Assembly (NCBI GenBank): GCA_019418625.1
Contig: DYBL01000092.1
Coordinates: forward strand, 1-64,000
From: Clostridiales bacterium
Lineage (GTDB): Bacteria > Bacillota > Clostridia > Oscillospirales > Oscillospiraceae
DNA length: 64,000 nt
Direction of reading: 5' to 3'
Under the pieces are notes generated by a model. The model was not told the origin of the DNA. It saw only the letters and a list, made by a program, of their open reading frames with translations, and ran no database searches. The position numbers and the translations under genes were made by a program. Within the stretch, counting starts at the first letter, position 1. Every line of letters starts with the position of its first letter. Shown here piece after piece: positions 14,639-23,467 of the stretch.

Positions 14639-17068
14639 TCAGTCTGTGAAATTGCAGTCTACAAAAATATTCACGCCGCGGTTTGCGCGGTCATTGGAAA
14701 ACGTCTTCAAAAGCCAGCTGATCTTATCGCGGGTCGGCTTGCAGTTGTGGTCCACCAGCAGCACATGATAGCGGTAACGGTTGTTGACTTTCAAAACCGG
14801 TGCCGGTGCGGGGCCAAGCACCTCCTGATCCGGGAAGAGCTGGCGCAGGGAATCTCGGGCGGCGGCTGCGCTCCGCAGTACCGCACCCTCGTCCGCACCG
14901 GAGAACGCAAAGGAGAAGTGATCTGCAAAAGGCGGGCACTGCCGCAGCCGGCGCAAGCGGATCTCCTGGCTGTAAAACGCCTCATAATCCTGAGCAGCCG
15001 CACTGCGGATCACGTCGTTTTCCGGTGTGTAGGTTTGGATCACGGCGCGTCCGGTCCGTCCGCCCCGCCCTGCCCGGCCCACCACCTGCGTGAGCAGGTT
15101 GAAGGTGCGCTCAGCTGCCTGATAGTGGTCCACGTACAAGGATAAGTCCGCGGACAAAACACCCACCAGGGTCACATTTTCAAAATCCAGTCCCTTGGCC
15201 ACCATTTGGGTGCCCAGCAGGATGGGAATGCGTTCCTTTTCAAAACGCTCCAGAAGTACGCTGTGTCCCCCGGCAGCGGTGTCCGCGTCCATGCGAAGAA
15301 CCGGCACATCCGGAAAGAGGACACCGAGCTCCTGCTCCACTTTCTGGGTCCCGCAGCCAATATGCTTCATTTTTCCGCCGCACTGCGGACAGGTATCCAC
15401 GGCACTCTGAGAGTGACCGCAGTGGTGGCACATGAGCCGTCCGTTGGCGGAGTGATAGGTCAGTGCCGCACTGCACCGGGGACACTGAGGTACGTAGCCG
15501 CACTCGCCGCATAGGAGCATGCGGCTGTTGCCCCGCCGGTTCAAAAACAAAATGCTCTGTTCGCCGCGGCGCAGGTTTTCCGCCAGCTCTTCTTGCAGCA
15601 GGTGCCCGATCACACCGGGATTTCCTCTTCGGATCTCCTCCCGCAGGTCGGCGATGGATACGCGGGGCAGTGCGCGGGCGTTGTAGCGCTGGCGCAGAGT
15701 GAACAGATGGTATGTCCCCTTTTCCGCCGCATAAAAGCTTTCCACTGAGGGAGTGGCGGAGCCAAGCAAGAGCGTGGCGCCAAAGCGGGCACAGAGGAAT
15801 TTGGCTACATCCCGGGTATGGTAGCGGGGCGGATTTTCCGACTGGTAGCTTCCCTCCTGCTCCTCGTCCAGTACGATCAGCCCCAGGTTTCTGACCGGGG
15901 CAAAGATGGCGGAGCGGGTGCCCAGTACCACCCGGACCTCCCCGCGGCGGATGCGCTTCCACTGGTCGTAGCGTTCCGACATGCGCAAAGAGCTGTGAAG
16001 CATTGCTACTTCACTGCCGAAGTATGCGCGAAATTTGCGCATCATCTGAGGTGTCAGTACGATCTCCGGGACCAGTACGATGGCGCTCTTCCCCATGCGA
16101 AGGGTCTCCTGTACCAAGCGTATATATACCTGCGTCTTTCCGCTGCCTGTTACGCCATACAGCAGCGCTGCTTCCGCGCGGCCGCTCTCCAGTAAAGGGA
16201 GAATGCCGTTGAAAGCCCGCTGCTGTTCCTGACTGAAGATGATTTTGGGGCCGGGGTCTGCCGCCTCCTCGGCAGGAACGCGCAGGGCTTCTTCCTGTGT
16301 CAAGGCAAGAAGGCCGGCCTTTTCCATGGCGCGGAGTGTGCGCATAGTGGCACCGGTATAATAGCAGATCTCCCCGGTGGAAGCCTTTCCCACGGACAAG
16401 AGCAGCTGTGTCACTGCGTACCGGACAGGCGCACTGGAGCGGCGGCGCTCGGTGAGCGCCAATGCCTCCTCCGCGCTGATAGCCAGCTCGGCCATGGTGC
16501 GTGTCTTGTCTCCGATCTGCCGCTTGGCAGCAGACTGACGGCAGAGGATCCCCTCTCGCTCCATGGCGCGGAGCGTCGATACGGGGATGCCTGCATGCTC
16601 CAGATCTTCTTTGGAAATACTGCCGGAAGCGGCCAGCAGTTCCAGCAGCCGATCTCCGCCGGTGATGCCGGCGCAGCGTGCCCGCGCTTCTTCCGGAGAG
16701 ATGCACAGGAAAAAGCGCTCCTCCAAACGATACCACAGCCCCGCAGGCAAAATGGTCTTGACGGCTTCGAACATGGTGCAAAAGTACCGCTGCCGCAGCC
16801 ACAGGGCCAGTGCGATCCCGTTCTCATCCAGCACAGGCGCAGGATCCAGCACCGTTGTGAGGGGCTTGAGGCCGCGCGACTTCTCCCCGCGGGTCCGCGC
16901 CAGGATCACGCCTTCGCTGGTGCGGTTGCCCCGTCCGAAAGGGACAGTTACCCGGATACCCGGGAGCGCTGCATCCAAGAGCGTATCGGGAACCAGGTAG
17001 TCATAGGGCTTGTCAATGGAATAGGGCGCGGCGCTGACCGCTACTTTTGCGATTTCCGCGGTCTCCAT
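14639..17068 (-). CDS. priA: Primosomal protein N' (replication restart helicase PriA)
   Basis: An 809-aa superfamily-2 DNA helicase that reloads the replisome at stalled forks. It has an N-terminal 3'-DNA-binding domain, a winged helix, Walker A GVTGSGKTQ, a DEEQ box (VLDEEQEGSYQ) and paired zinc-binding cysteines (CGECGYVPQCPRC; CHHCG; CPQCGG), followed by the C-terminal helicase motifs (LGTQMVAKGLDFENV; VGRAGR). Length is at the upper end of the normal range. In B. subtilis coaBC lies between rpoZ and priA; it is missing here. Confidence 0.97.
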   Translation of the reverse strand: METAEIAKVAVSAAPYSIDKPYDYLVPDTLLDAALPGIRVTVPFGRGNRTSEGVILARTRGEKSRGLKPLTTVLDPAPVLDENGIALALWLRQRYFCTMFEAVKTILPAGLWYRLEERFFLCISPEEARARCAGITGGDRLLELLAASGSISKEDLEHAGIPVSTLRAMEREGILCRQSAAKRQIGDKTRTMAELAISAEEALALTERRRSSAPVRYAVTQLLLSVGKASTGEICYYTGATMRTLRAMEKAGLLALTQEEALRVPAEEAADPGPKIIFSQEQQRAFNGILPLLESGRAEAALLYGVTGSGKTQVYIRLVQETLRMGKSAIVLVPEIVLTPQMMRKFRAYFGSEVAMLHSSLRMSERYDQWKRIRRGEVRVVLGTRSAIFAPVRNLGLIVLDEEQEGSYQSENPPRYHTRDVAKFLCARFGATLLLGSATPSVESFYAAEKGTYHLFTLRQRYNARALPRVSIADLREEIRRGNPGVIGHLLQEELAENLRRGEQSILFLNRRGNSRMLLCGECGYVPQCPRCSAALTYHSANGRLMCHHCGHSQSAVDTCPQCGGKMKHIGCGTQKVEQELGVLFPDVPVLRMDADTAAGGHSVLLERFEKERIPILLGTQMVAKGLDFENVTLVGVLSADLSLYVDHYQAAERTFNLLTQVVGRAGRGGRTGRAVIQTYTPENDVIRSAAAQDYEAFYSQEIRLRRLRQCPPFADHFSFAFSGADEGAVLRSAAAARDSLRQLFPDQEVLGPAPAPVLKVNNRYRYHVLLVDHNCKPTRDKISWLLKTFSNDRANRGVNIFVDCNFTD

Positions 17069-17094
17069 GCCTCGCCCTCCCTCTCCTTGCTAAC

Positions 17095-17310
17095 TCAGTC
17101 TTCTTCGATCACCAGATTCATGTGGCTGGCGTCCAGCTTGCCGTCGGCCACCTCGTGAATGGCCAGAGTGACCGGCTTTTCCGTCAGGTGTTCACCGGCC
17201 TCCTCAGCAGTCTCGGCGATCTGGCGGGCACGCCGGGCCACAACATTGACCAGCATGTAGCGGTTGGGGATATAGCTGGTGAGTTTGTTCATTGCAGGAT
17301 ACAGCATCAT
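17095..17310 (-). CDS. rpoZ: DNA-directed RNA polymerase omega subunit
   Basis: A 71-aa omega subunit that helps fold and assemble the beta' subunit. The start MMLYPAMNKLTSYIPNRYML and the RRARQIAETAEE helix match Firmicutes omega. It follows gmk, as in B. subtilis, with a 68-nt spacer. Two consecutive ATGs exist; either could be used. Confidence 0.93.
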   Translation of the reverse strand: MMLYPAMNKLTSYIPNRYMLVNVVARRARQIAETAEEAGEHLTEKPVTLAIHEVADGKLDASHMNLVIEED

Positions 17311-17378
17311 AATAATCTACTTCCATTCTGCCGGATTTCGGCTGATTTTTTTGTCGCATTATAGAGATAGGCGCGTAT

Positions 17379-17975
17379 TTATCTTCCGCTGATGATCTCC
17401 ATGCGTTCTTTGGGTTTGCAGTGCTCGGCGGTCATGATGGCGTTGAGCTCGTTTACCGCGTTCTCCACACTGTCGTTGATGACGAAATAGTCATAGGTAT
17501 GGGCGGTTTGGAATTCCACCTTGGCGCGCAGCAGCCGTTTTTGGATCTTTTCCTGACTGTCCGTGCCGCGCTCGGTCAGCCGACGCTCCAGCTCTGCCCA
17601 GCTGGGCGGAGCGATGAAGATCCGCACGGCGTCCGGACGCTTGCCGGTGACCTGGATGGCGCCTTGGACCTCAATATCCAAAATGACATCCAGACCGCGG
17701 TTCATGGCGTCATCCACAAAGCGCTTGGGGGTCCCGTAGAAGTTGCCCACATATTCGGCATACTCCAAAAACTCATCTTTGGCGATCCAGGCGCGGAAAG
17801 TGTCCACATCCAGAAAGTGATAGTGCACACCATCGGCCTCTCCGGGCCGGGGATCTCTGGTGGTGGCAGAGACGGAAAAATAGACATTTTTCCGCCGCTC
17901 CATCAAAGCTTGCAGCACCGTGCTCTTTCCGACACCGGAAGGACCGGAAACAATAAAGGTTTTCCCTCTTCTCAT
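17379..17975 (-). CDS. gmk: Guanylate kinase
   Basis: Phosphorylates GMP to GDP. The 198-aa protein starts MRRGKTFIVSGPSGVGKST (P-loop) and contains the GMP-binding segments SATTRDPRPGEADGVHYHF and VILDIEVQGA. I chose the ATG at 17975, 10 nt after GGAG, over an in-frame TTG at 17984 that lies too close to that site. It follows remA within a few nucleotides. The yicC-remA-gmk-rpoZ order is highly conserved. Confidence 0.97.
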   Translation of the reverse strand: MRRGKTFIVSGPSGVGKSTVLQALMERRKNVYFSVSATTRDPRPGEADGVHYHFLDVDTFRAWIAKDEFLEYAEYVGNFYGTPKRFVDDAMNRGLDVILDIEVQGAIQVTGKRPDAVRIFIAPPSWAELERRLTERGTDSQEKIQKRLLRAKVEFQTAHTYDYFVINDSVENAVNELNAIMTAEHCKPKERMEIISGR

Positions 17976-17980
17976 AGATT

Positions 17981-18232
17981 TCAATCTCCTTCTGCCCCAT
18001 GCTGTTCCGCCCGTGCGCCGAAACGCTCCGGCGGAAGAGCGGACAAGATCACATGGTCGCTGTCCATGATGAAAATGGATGCGGTTTTTCGGCCATAAGT
18101 CGCATCGATCAGCATGCCCCGCTCCCGGCTTTCCTGGACCATGCGCTTGATGGGGGCCGAGTCCGGGCTGACGATGGCCAGCAGACGGTCCCGGGAGACC
18201 AGACTGCCGAATCCGATATTGATCAGTTCCAT
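17981..18232 (-). CDS. remA: Extracellular matrix regulator RemA family (DUF370)
   Basis: An 83-aa DNA-binding protein of the RemA/YlzA family, which forms ring-like oligomers and activates matrix and osmoprotection genes in B. subtilis. It starts [30 protein letters not shown], with the conserved [15 protein letters not shown] core and G-R-K-T-A-S segment. The stop overlaps the gmk ribosome-binding region. In Clostridia its regulon is largely unknown. Confidence 0.94.
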   Translation of the reverse strand: MELINIGFGSLVSRDRLLAIVSPDSAPIKRMVQESRERGMLIDATYGRKTASIFIMDSDHVILSALPPERFGARAEQHGAEGD

Positions 18233-18236
18233 GGCG

Positions 18237-19118
18237 TCACTCGATGTTCTGCACCTGCTCGCGCATCTTTTCCACTTCCGCCTTCAGCTGGACCACGATC
18301 TGGGCAATGGAGACGTCGTTGCACTTGGAGCCGATGGTATTGGACTCGCGGTTGACCTCTTGGATCAGGAAGTCCATTTTGCGGCCCATGGGCTCGTCCG
18401 CACACAGCATGGTGCGCAGCTGGGCGGTATGGCTCCGCAGACGCACCGTCTCTTCATCCACGGCGACCTTGTCGGCGTAGATAGCGGCCTCGGTGAGGAT
18501 ACGCTGGGGATCGATGGCGGTGCTTTGCAGTACCTCCTGCATCCGGGCCGTCAGCTTGGCCCGGTACTCTGCCACAGTCTCAGGAGAGCGGGCTTCCACG
18601 CGGGCGGTGCATTCATCAATGGTGTCCAGCCGGGAGGCAATGTCCTGGGCCAGCTTCTCGCCCTCCACGGCGCGCATGGCATTGTACGCTTTGAGCGCCT
18701 CATCCAGCACGGTGCAAAGGTCCTCACTGACGGTCTCCAGATCCTCGTCGGCCTTGGTGACGGTCAGCACATCCGGGAAGCGGGCCAGGGTCTCCGGGCT
18801 CACCTGGTAGGTCTCGCTGCCGCACAGGCCGGACAGCGTACGGAGTGCGGCGGCGTACTGGGCAGCCAGCTCCTGATTCACGCTGACCTTGGCCACGTCC
18901 GCGGCGGAGGCGTCCACAGTGATGAACACATCCACCTTTCCGCGGGAGACGGCCTTTTGCACGCGGCCCTTCACGGCCTCCTCGGCAAAAGCGTACATCC
19001 GGGGCATCTTTACGGTGCAGTCCAGATAACGGTTATTGACAGAGCGCACTTCCACGGTGATGTCCCGCTTGTGCAGCTCCATACGCGCCCGGCCATAGCC
19101 GGTCATACTTTTGATCAC
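18237..19118 (-). CDS. YicC/YloC family endoribonuclease-like protein
   Basis: A 293-aa YicC-family protein starting [11 protein letters not shown], with the conserved [10 protein letters not shown] segment and the C-terminal DUF1732 region ([22 protein letters not shown]). E. coli YicC has endoribonuclease activity; the clostridial role is not settled. It heads the yicC-remA-gmk-rpoZ block and lies 40 bp downstream of the J-domain gene. Confidence 0.94.
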   Translation of the reverse strand: MIKSMTGYGRARMELHKRDITVEVRSVNNRYLDCTVKMPRMYAFAEEAVKGRVQKAVSRGKVDVFITVDASAADVAKVSVNQELAAQYAAALRTLSGLCGSETYQVSPETLARFPDVLTVTKADEDLETVSEDLCTVLDEALKAYNAMRAVEGEKLAQDIASRLDTIDECTARVEARSPETVAEYRAKLTARMQEVLQSTAIDPQRILTEAAIYADKVAVDEETVRLRSHTAQLRTMLCADEPMGRKMDFLIQEVNRESNTIGSKCNDVSIAQIVVQLKAEVEKMREQVQNIE

Positions 19119-19158
19119 GGTAACTTCCTCTCCATTCTATCACATATCGGCACGGCCG

Positions 19159-19806
19159 TCAGCAGATGGGACAGCAAATAAATCCGCCGCCGCTGCAAAG
19201 CGTATAGGCGCAGCACAGGCTCAGGCAGGGATTGGACCCGCACAGGTCCGTTCCAAATACGGTCCCGCCGGGGCGGTAGGTGGTCTGTCCGGCGTTTTCC
19301 ATGAAGTCCAGAGTAGCGCGGTACTCAGCGTTTCCCGGGTCCATCTGGCAGGCGGTCTGGTAATAGCGGCGGGCCTCGTCCATCCAGCCGCGGCGATAGC
19401 ATACGGCGCCGCGCAGGAAGTTCCATTCGGCGTTATGGTCGCTGTAATTGGCAAGAAGTGCTTCCGCCCTGCTCAGATTTCCGGAGTTGATGGCAAGACG
19501 CACCTGCTGCAAAACAGAGCTGCCGGAGGAGCCGGCATAGGACCCGCCGTACTGCTGGCGCTGATAGGTTCCGCCGTAGCCGCTTTGACTGTATCCGCCG
19601 CCCTGGGTACCGCCCCGGGCACGGTCACGGGTGATCTGCTCATAGGCCGCGTTGATCTCTTTCATTTTTTCCTGCGCCAGGTCCGCCAAGGGGTTGTCAT
19701 GGTAGTTATCGGGGTGGTACTTGCGGGCCAGCTCCCGGTAAGCCTTTTTGACTTCTTCATCGGTGGCGGTTTCAGGCACGCCCAAAACTTCATAAGGATC
19801 GTTCAT
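19159..19806 (-). CDS. J-domain (DnaJ-like) protein with Cys-rich C-terminus
   Basis: A 215-aa protein with an N-terminal J domain (residues 1-65: DPYEVLGVPETATDEEVKKA, catalytic HPD in KYHPDNY), a Gly/Gln/Tyr-rich linker, then a TPR-like helical segment (LAINSGNLSRAEALLANYSD; AEWNFLRGAVCYRRGWMDEA) and a Cys-rich tail (CLSLCCAYTLCSGGGFICCPIC). It should stimulate Hsp70 ATPase, probably as a specialised co-chaperone; it lacks the full zinc-finger and client domains of DnaJ. It overlaps the DUF5685 gene by 4 nt, a pairing common in Clostridia. Confidence 0.9.
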   Translation of the reverse strand: MNDPYEVLGVPETATDEEVKKAYRELARKYHPDNYHDNPLADLAQEKMKEINAAYEQITRDRARGGTQGGGYSQSGYGGTYQRQQYGGSYAGSSGSSVLQQVRLAINSGNLSRAEALLANYSDHNAEWNFLRGAVCYRRGWMDEARRYYQTACQMDPGNAEYRATLDFMENAGQTTYRPGGTVFGTDLCGSNPCLSLCCAYTLCSGGGFICCPIC

Positions 19807-20705
19807 GTGCTTTCCTCAACATTCTTGCGTTTTCTTTCTATTCCCCGTGTCTTGGGGCGGAAGGTACCGTCCAGCACAGCTTTTCCTACCTGGAAAAGAC
19901 CGCTGTATATGGTGGCTTCCAAAAGGGGTGCCCAGCAGCCGAAGCTTCCCAGCTCATAGGCTGTGGCGATCATGCGGACAGAATGATCCAGAGACTGGGC
20001 AAAAACACGCCGGCTCTCCGGTGTCCAGATACCGTCCTGCAGCCCAAAGCGCAGGGCCACAGGGTTATAATTCCCGGAACGGGCATCTTTTTTCAAATCG
20101 TCGGCCGCGTCGATCAAATAGATCCAGCGTCCCAGATGATAGAGCATCTGGGCAAGTACCCGGCGCTGGACCGCATCTTCCACCTGATCGGCACTGCGCT
20201 CCAGCAAAACAGCGAATGCGTCCGCCGCCTGATCCATGGAGGCGCACTGTTCCCTTTCAAGCTGGCCCAGAATGGAGAGCTGGGATTTTACGGCTGTATC
20301 GAAGCCGGGACGAAGCCTGGCGGCACGCCGGTAAGCCGGTTCCAGCACAGAGGAAGCGGCCCGGTATTTGGCGCCATGGAGCCAGTCGTGGTCTTCCACG
20401 CCGTCCCGCAGCTGCCAGTAGGCGAGGATGACGCTCTCGTCTGCCGCAAGCTCCATGGCGGGGCTGCTTTGCAGAAAGGGGCGTTTCCGGTGAGGGGAGG
20501 CGATGCATCGCCTGCGCAGCGCAGGTCCCTCGTCCGGTGCGGAGAGAAGGATGGCCAGATAGGTGAAATCATAATTGAGAATGAAGCGTGCGGCAGGGCC
20601 ATACCGCAGCCCCAATGTGTGGCAGAGACCGCAGTAGGCCCGCTGGAACCGCAGGCGTTCTTCCTCGTCCAAAGCCCCTAAGGGCGGGCGAACATAGCCG
20701 TACAT
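19803..20705 (-). CDS. DUF5685 family protein
   Basis: A 300-aa mostly helical protein beginning MYGYVRPPLGALDEEERLRF with the invariant CGLCHTLG motif (about residue 25), as in DUF5685. Later conserved parts include the acidic LIDAADDLKKDARSGNYNP segment, which resembles metal- or prenyl-binding Asp-rich motifs. Function unknown. It is translationally coupled to the J-domain gene (ATGA overlap) and starts at the rseC-like stop codon, suggesting that the co-chaperone acts on or with it. Confidence 0.85.
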   Translation of the reverse strand: MYGYVRPPLGALDEEERLRFQRAYCGLCHTLGLRYGPAARFILNYDFTYLAILLSAPDEGPALRRRCIASPHRKRPFLQSSPAMELAADESVILAYWQLRDGVEDHDWLHGAKYRAASSVLEPAYRRAARLRPGFDTAVKSQLSILGQLEREQCASMDQAADAFAVLLERSADQVEDAVQRRVLAQMLYHLGRWIYLIDAADDLKKDARSGNYNPVALRFGLQDGIWTPESRRVFAQSLDHSVRMIATAYELGSFGCWAPLLEATIYSGLFQVGKAVLDGTFRPKTRGIERKRKNVEEST

Positions 20706-21115
20706 TAAAACAAGCGGACGATGCGGAAAATGAGTCCCCCCTGCTTTTTCAGCCGGCGGTCATAGGCGATGGCAATGGCGATCCCTGCCGCAAAGCCAAC
20801 CGCAGCCAAGGAATATTGTACTGCCACACCGGCACCGAAAGCAACGGCCAGCAGGTAGCACACCAAAAACAGCGCCACAGGCGTCAGGTAGACCAGCGCG
20901 ATGATGTGCATCATTTTGCTGGTGCTGCTCTCCACCACCACCTTCTGCCCGGGACGGGCATCAATGGGATTGATGGCCTTTGCCCGGACTGCCGCACCGG
21001 TCACGCCGCAGCCGGCGCACTCTTCGCAGTCATGTCCGCAGGCGGACTTGCGGGGAACGGAGATCTCCGCATGGGTTTTGTCCAAAATTCTTTCAACAGT
21101 TGCAACTTGTGTCAT
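20705..21115 (-). CDS. SoxR-reducing system RseC/MucC family protein
   Basis: A 136-aa membrane protein with a cytoplasmic N-terminal region bearing four Cys (ACGHDCEECAGCG, about residues 25-37) and two transmembrane helices (about 70-92 and 95-113). This matches RseC/MucC, an accessory of Rnf-type electron transport or SoxR reduction. No rnf genes are nearby. It lies 44 nt downstream of cdaR and abuts the DUF5685 gene. Confidence 0.9.
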   Translation of the reverse strand: MTQVATVERILDKTHAEISVPRKSACGHDCEECAGCGVTGAAVRAKAINPIDARPGQKVVVESSTSKMMHIIALVYLTPVALFLVCYLLAVAFGAGVAVQYSLAAVGFAAGIAIAIAYDRRLKKQGGLIFRIVRLF

Positions 21116-21159
21116 ATAAACCTCCTGGGGCGGCGCATGGGAAACGGCGCGCCGTCCCG

Positions 21160-22482
21160 CTATTGTGCGGGCTCTTCCGCAGATTCTTCTCCGGGCTGTT
21201 CCTCTGTGGGCTGATCCTCCGGCGCATCGGAAATGTTGACCCGGACCTGGTAGGTGCCGGAGACGCCCACGTCACCGCCGCTGTTGATCAGGACCTTAGC
21301 GGGAACGGTATAGCTGCCCACGGCGTTATTGAAATCTGTCAGGTCAGCCACAACTATGATGTCGTCGCCTGTGACAGCTTCCACATCCGCGTGGGTACCG
21401 AAGATGTCCACGCTTACTTCCATGGTCAAAAGGTCGACCTGGCGGCCCTCTGTATGCAGATTTTCATAGCGGATCCGGTCCGTGGTCACTGTGGCAGTGG
21501 TCATATCCTTGAAGTGCAGCCGCATGGTGGCCTGGGAGACGCCGCTGAGGTTTTCACAGCCCTCCGGGACAGGGATCACATAATTGTAGACCGCAGAGCT
21601 GTCCAGCTTGGTCAGATCGAACTCAGAAAGGACCAGAGTGTCCACATCCCGCAGGATGTCCGCTTCGCCTGTCACGGTGATGGATTTGGGATTGATATCC
21701 ACCAGCACATTGGAAAGACGCGCGCCGGGAGATTCGCGGAAATCGACCGTCAGAGCCAGTTCCCTGGTGACATTGACCGGCAGATTCACCTGGACCTGCT
21801 CCACATTGGAGTGGATGTCCTTATCATCCAGCAGCTGATCGTTGGCGTCATAGAACTCGAAATCCAGCAGCTGGGAGACCGAGGAAACCGCATCTGTACC
21901 GATATCCAGAGTGACCTTGGCATAGCTGACCTGGTCCAGGATCTCCTGCTGGCCGCGGATCTCAAAAGTGGTGGGAGAAATGGTCAGCTCACCGGCGGAA
22001 TAGCCTTCCGCCACATTTCCCACGACCTCACAGTGCACGTCCACGGTCTTGCTGTACAGCTCTCCGATGTTGACAGTGGCGGTATAGGGCTTGATATCCG
22101 CAAATTCCACGATCTGACTGAGGCTGCGGGTGGTAAAGCCGGTTTTGTTGGAGACCGTTTGTACGCCGGTGGTGGTGATGCCGGACAGATCTGCCTGAAT
22201 GAGGATATCATCCCGGTCGATCAAGGACAGGTTCCAGCGCGTGCCCCGAAGCGTCACGTCCACGGTGGTGTCTGTCCCCTCTTCCAACAGCATCAGACCG
22301 CGGTCAGCCAGAACGGTGTCTTCCCAGAGGTACTCGATGGGGATGTCCTTAAATTCCTTGGTCATGATCCGGGCCGTGCCGTCCGGGCTGCCGGTCATAT
22401 CCACATAGATCCAGATGGTGACGGCCATCAACACGGCCAAAGCGATGTAAAAGGCCTTGCGCTTTCGAATATCAATCTTCAT
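21160..22482 (-). CDS. cdaR: CdaA regulatory protein CdaR (YbbR-like)
   Basis: A 440-aa protein with one N-terminal transmembrane helix (FYIALAVLMAVTIWIYVDM) and about four YbbR-like beta-rich repeats outside the membrane, ending in a Glu/Pro-rich tail. CdaR binds and modulates the diadenylate cyclase CdaA. It overlaps cdaA by 11 nt, the standard cdaA-cdaR pair. glmM, usually the third member, does not follow here. Confidence 0.94.
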   Translation of the reverse strand: MKIDIRKRKAFYIALAVLMAVTIWIYVDMTGSPDGTARIMTKEFKDIPIEYLWEDTVLADRGLMLLEEGTDTTVDVTLRGTRWNLSLIDRDDILIQADLSGITTTGVQTVSNKTGFTTRSLSQIVEFADIKPYTATVNIGELYSKTVDVHCEVVGNVAEGYSAGELTISPTTFEIRGQQEILDQVSYAKVTLDIGTDAVSSVSQLLDFEFYDANDQLLDDKDIHSNVEQVQVNLPVNVTRELALTVDFRESPGARLSNVLVDINPKSITVTGEADILRDVDTLVLSEFDLTKLDSSAVYNYVIPVPEGCENLSGVSQATMRLHFKDMTTATVTTDRIRYENLHTEGRQVDLLTMEVSVDIFGTHADVEAVTGDDIIVVADLTDFNNAVGSYTVPAKVLINSGGDVGVSGTYQVRVNISDAPEDQPTEEQPGEESAEEPAQ

Positions 22483-23362
22483 GGCTGCCTCCGTTCCGAC
22501 GGGCTGTCATGGCGTCCCAAAGGCCCGCCAGAGAGAACTTCTGTCTGGCGGGATCCTCTCCATCCTGGGGGAGCAGCTCATTGCGCAGGAGATTTTCCAA
22601 TGTTTCCGGCTTCAGGTGGCGCTTGAGCATACCGCCGATGGCCACGGAGATGGAGCCGGTTTCCTCAGAGACGATCACCACCACAGCATCGGAGTTTTCG
22701 CTCATGCCGATGCCCGCCCGGTGGCGCATGCCCAGGTCACGGGACAAATTCACATTTTTGCTCAACGGCAGCATACATCCGGCGCCAAGCACCCGTCCGT
22801 CCCGGACGATGACAGCGCCGTCGTGCATGGGGGCTTTTACAAAGAAAATGTTCTTCAAAAGCTCACTGGAGACCGAAGCATCCAGCACGGTGCCGCTGCG
22901 CACCATGTCGTCCAGCAGCATTTCCCGCTCAAAGACAATGAGCGCACCGGTACGGGACTGGGACATCTCCGTACAGGCCAGGACGGTCTGCCCGATGGTC
23001 TGCTCGATCACATTGACGTCCTCCGTATGGGAGAAAAAGGCGATAAACCGCTTGCTGCCCATCTGCTCCAGGATCCGGCGGATCTCCGGCTGGAACAGGA
23101 TGATGAGTGCCAGCACACCCATATCCACCATGCTGCTCAAAATATAATTGACGCTGTGGAGCTGGAAAATATACGAAAGCAGCAGCGCGCCCAAAAAGAC
23201 GAACAGGCCTTTCAAAAGACTGGCGGCCTTGGTGCTTTGCACCAGCATCAGGACCTTATATAAAACAAAGATCATGATGCCGATATCCAGAAGGTCTGTC
23301 AGCTGGATCATCAGCAGGTACCGGCCAATGACCAGCGGCAGTTCCGCAAGTTTCACTTCCAT
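22472..23362 (-). CDS. cdaA: Diadenylate cyclase CdaA (c-di-AMP synthase)
   Basis: A membrane-bound enzyme of 296 aa that condenses two ATP to c-di-AMP, which controls potassium and osmolyte uptake. It has three N-terminal transmembrane helices (about 20-90) and a DAC domain with the catalytic DGA (MHDGAVIVRDGRVLGAGC) and RHR (GMRHRAGIGMSE) motifs. The ATG at 23362 (MEVKLAELPLVIGRYL) follows GAGG and fits family starts; an in-frame extension upstream would run through the promoter. Confidence 0.96.
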   Translation of the reverse strand: MEVKLAELPLVIGRYLLMIQLTDLLDIGIMIFVLYKVLMLVQSTKAASLLKGLFVFLGALLLSYIFQLHSVNYILSSMVDMGVLALIILFQPEIRRILEQMGSKRFIAFFSHTEDVNVIEQTIGQTVLACTEMSQSRTGALIVFEREMLLDDMVRSGTVLDASVSSELLKNIFFVKAPMHDGAVIVRDGRVLGAGCMLPLSKNVNLSRDLGMRHRAGIGMSENSDAVVVIVSEETGSISVAIGGMLKRHLKPETLENLLRNELLPQDGEDPARQKFSLAGLWDAMTARRNGGSHED

Positions 23363-23401
23363 TGAGATTTCCTCATCTCCTTCAGGCCATGAATACACTT
23401 G

Positions 23402-23430
23402 ATTATATAAAAAATACCAAGGGATTGCAA
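23402..23430 (-). promoter_or_regulatory. Sigma-A promoter of cdaA-cdaR
   Basis: On the minus strand TTGCAA (23425-23430) and a perfect TATAAT (23402-23407) are spaced by 17 bp, about 40 nt before the cdaA start. Confidence 0.75.
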
Positions 23431-23467
23431 GGCAATCCATGGGAAAATTCACGGTCTGTTCAGAAAA

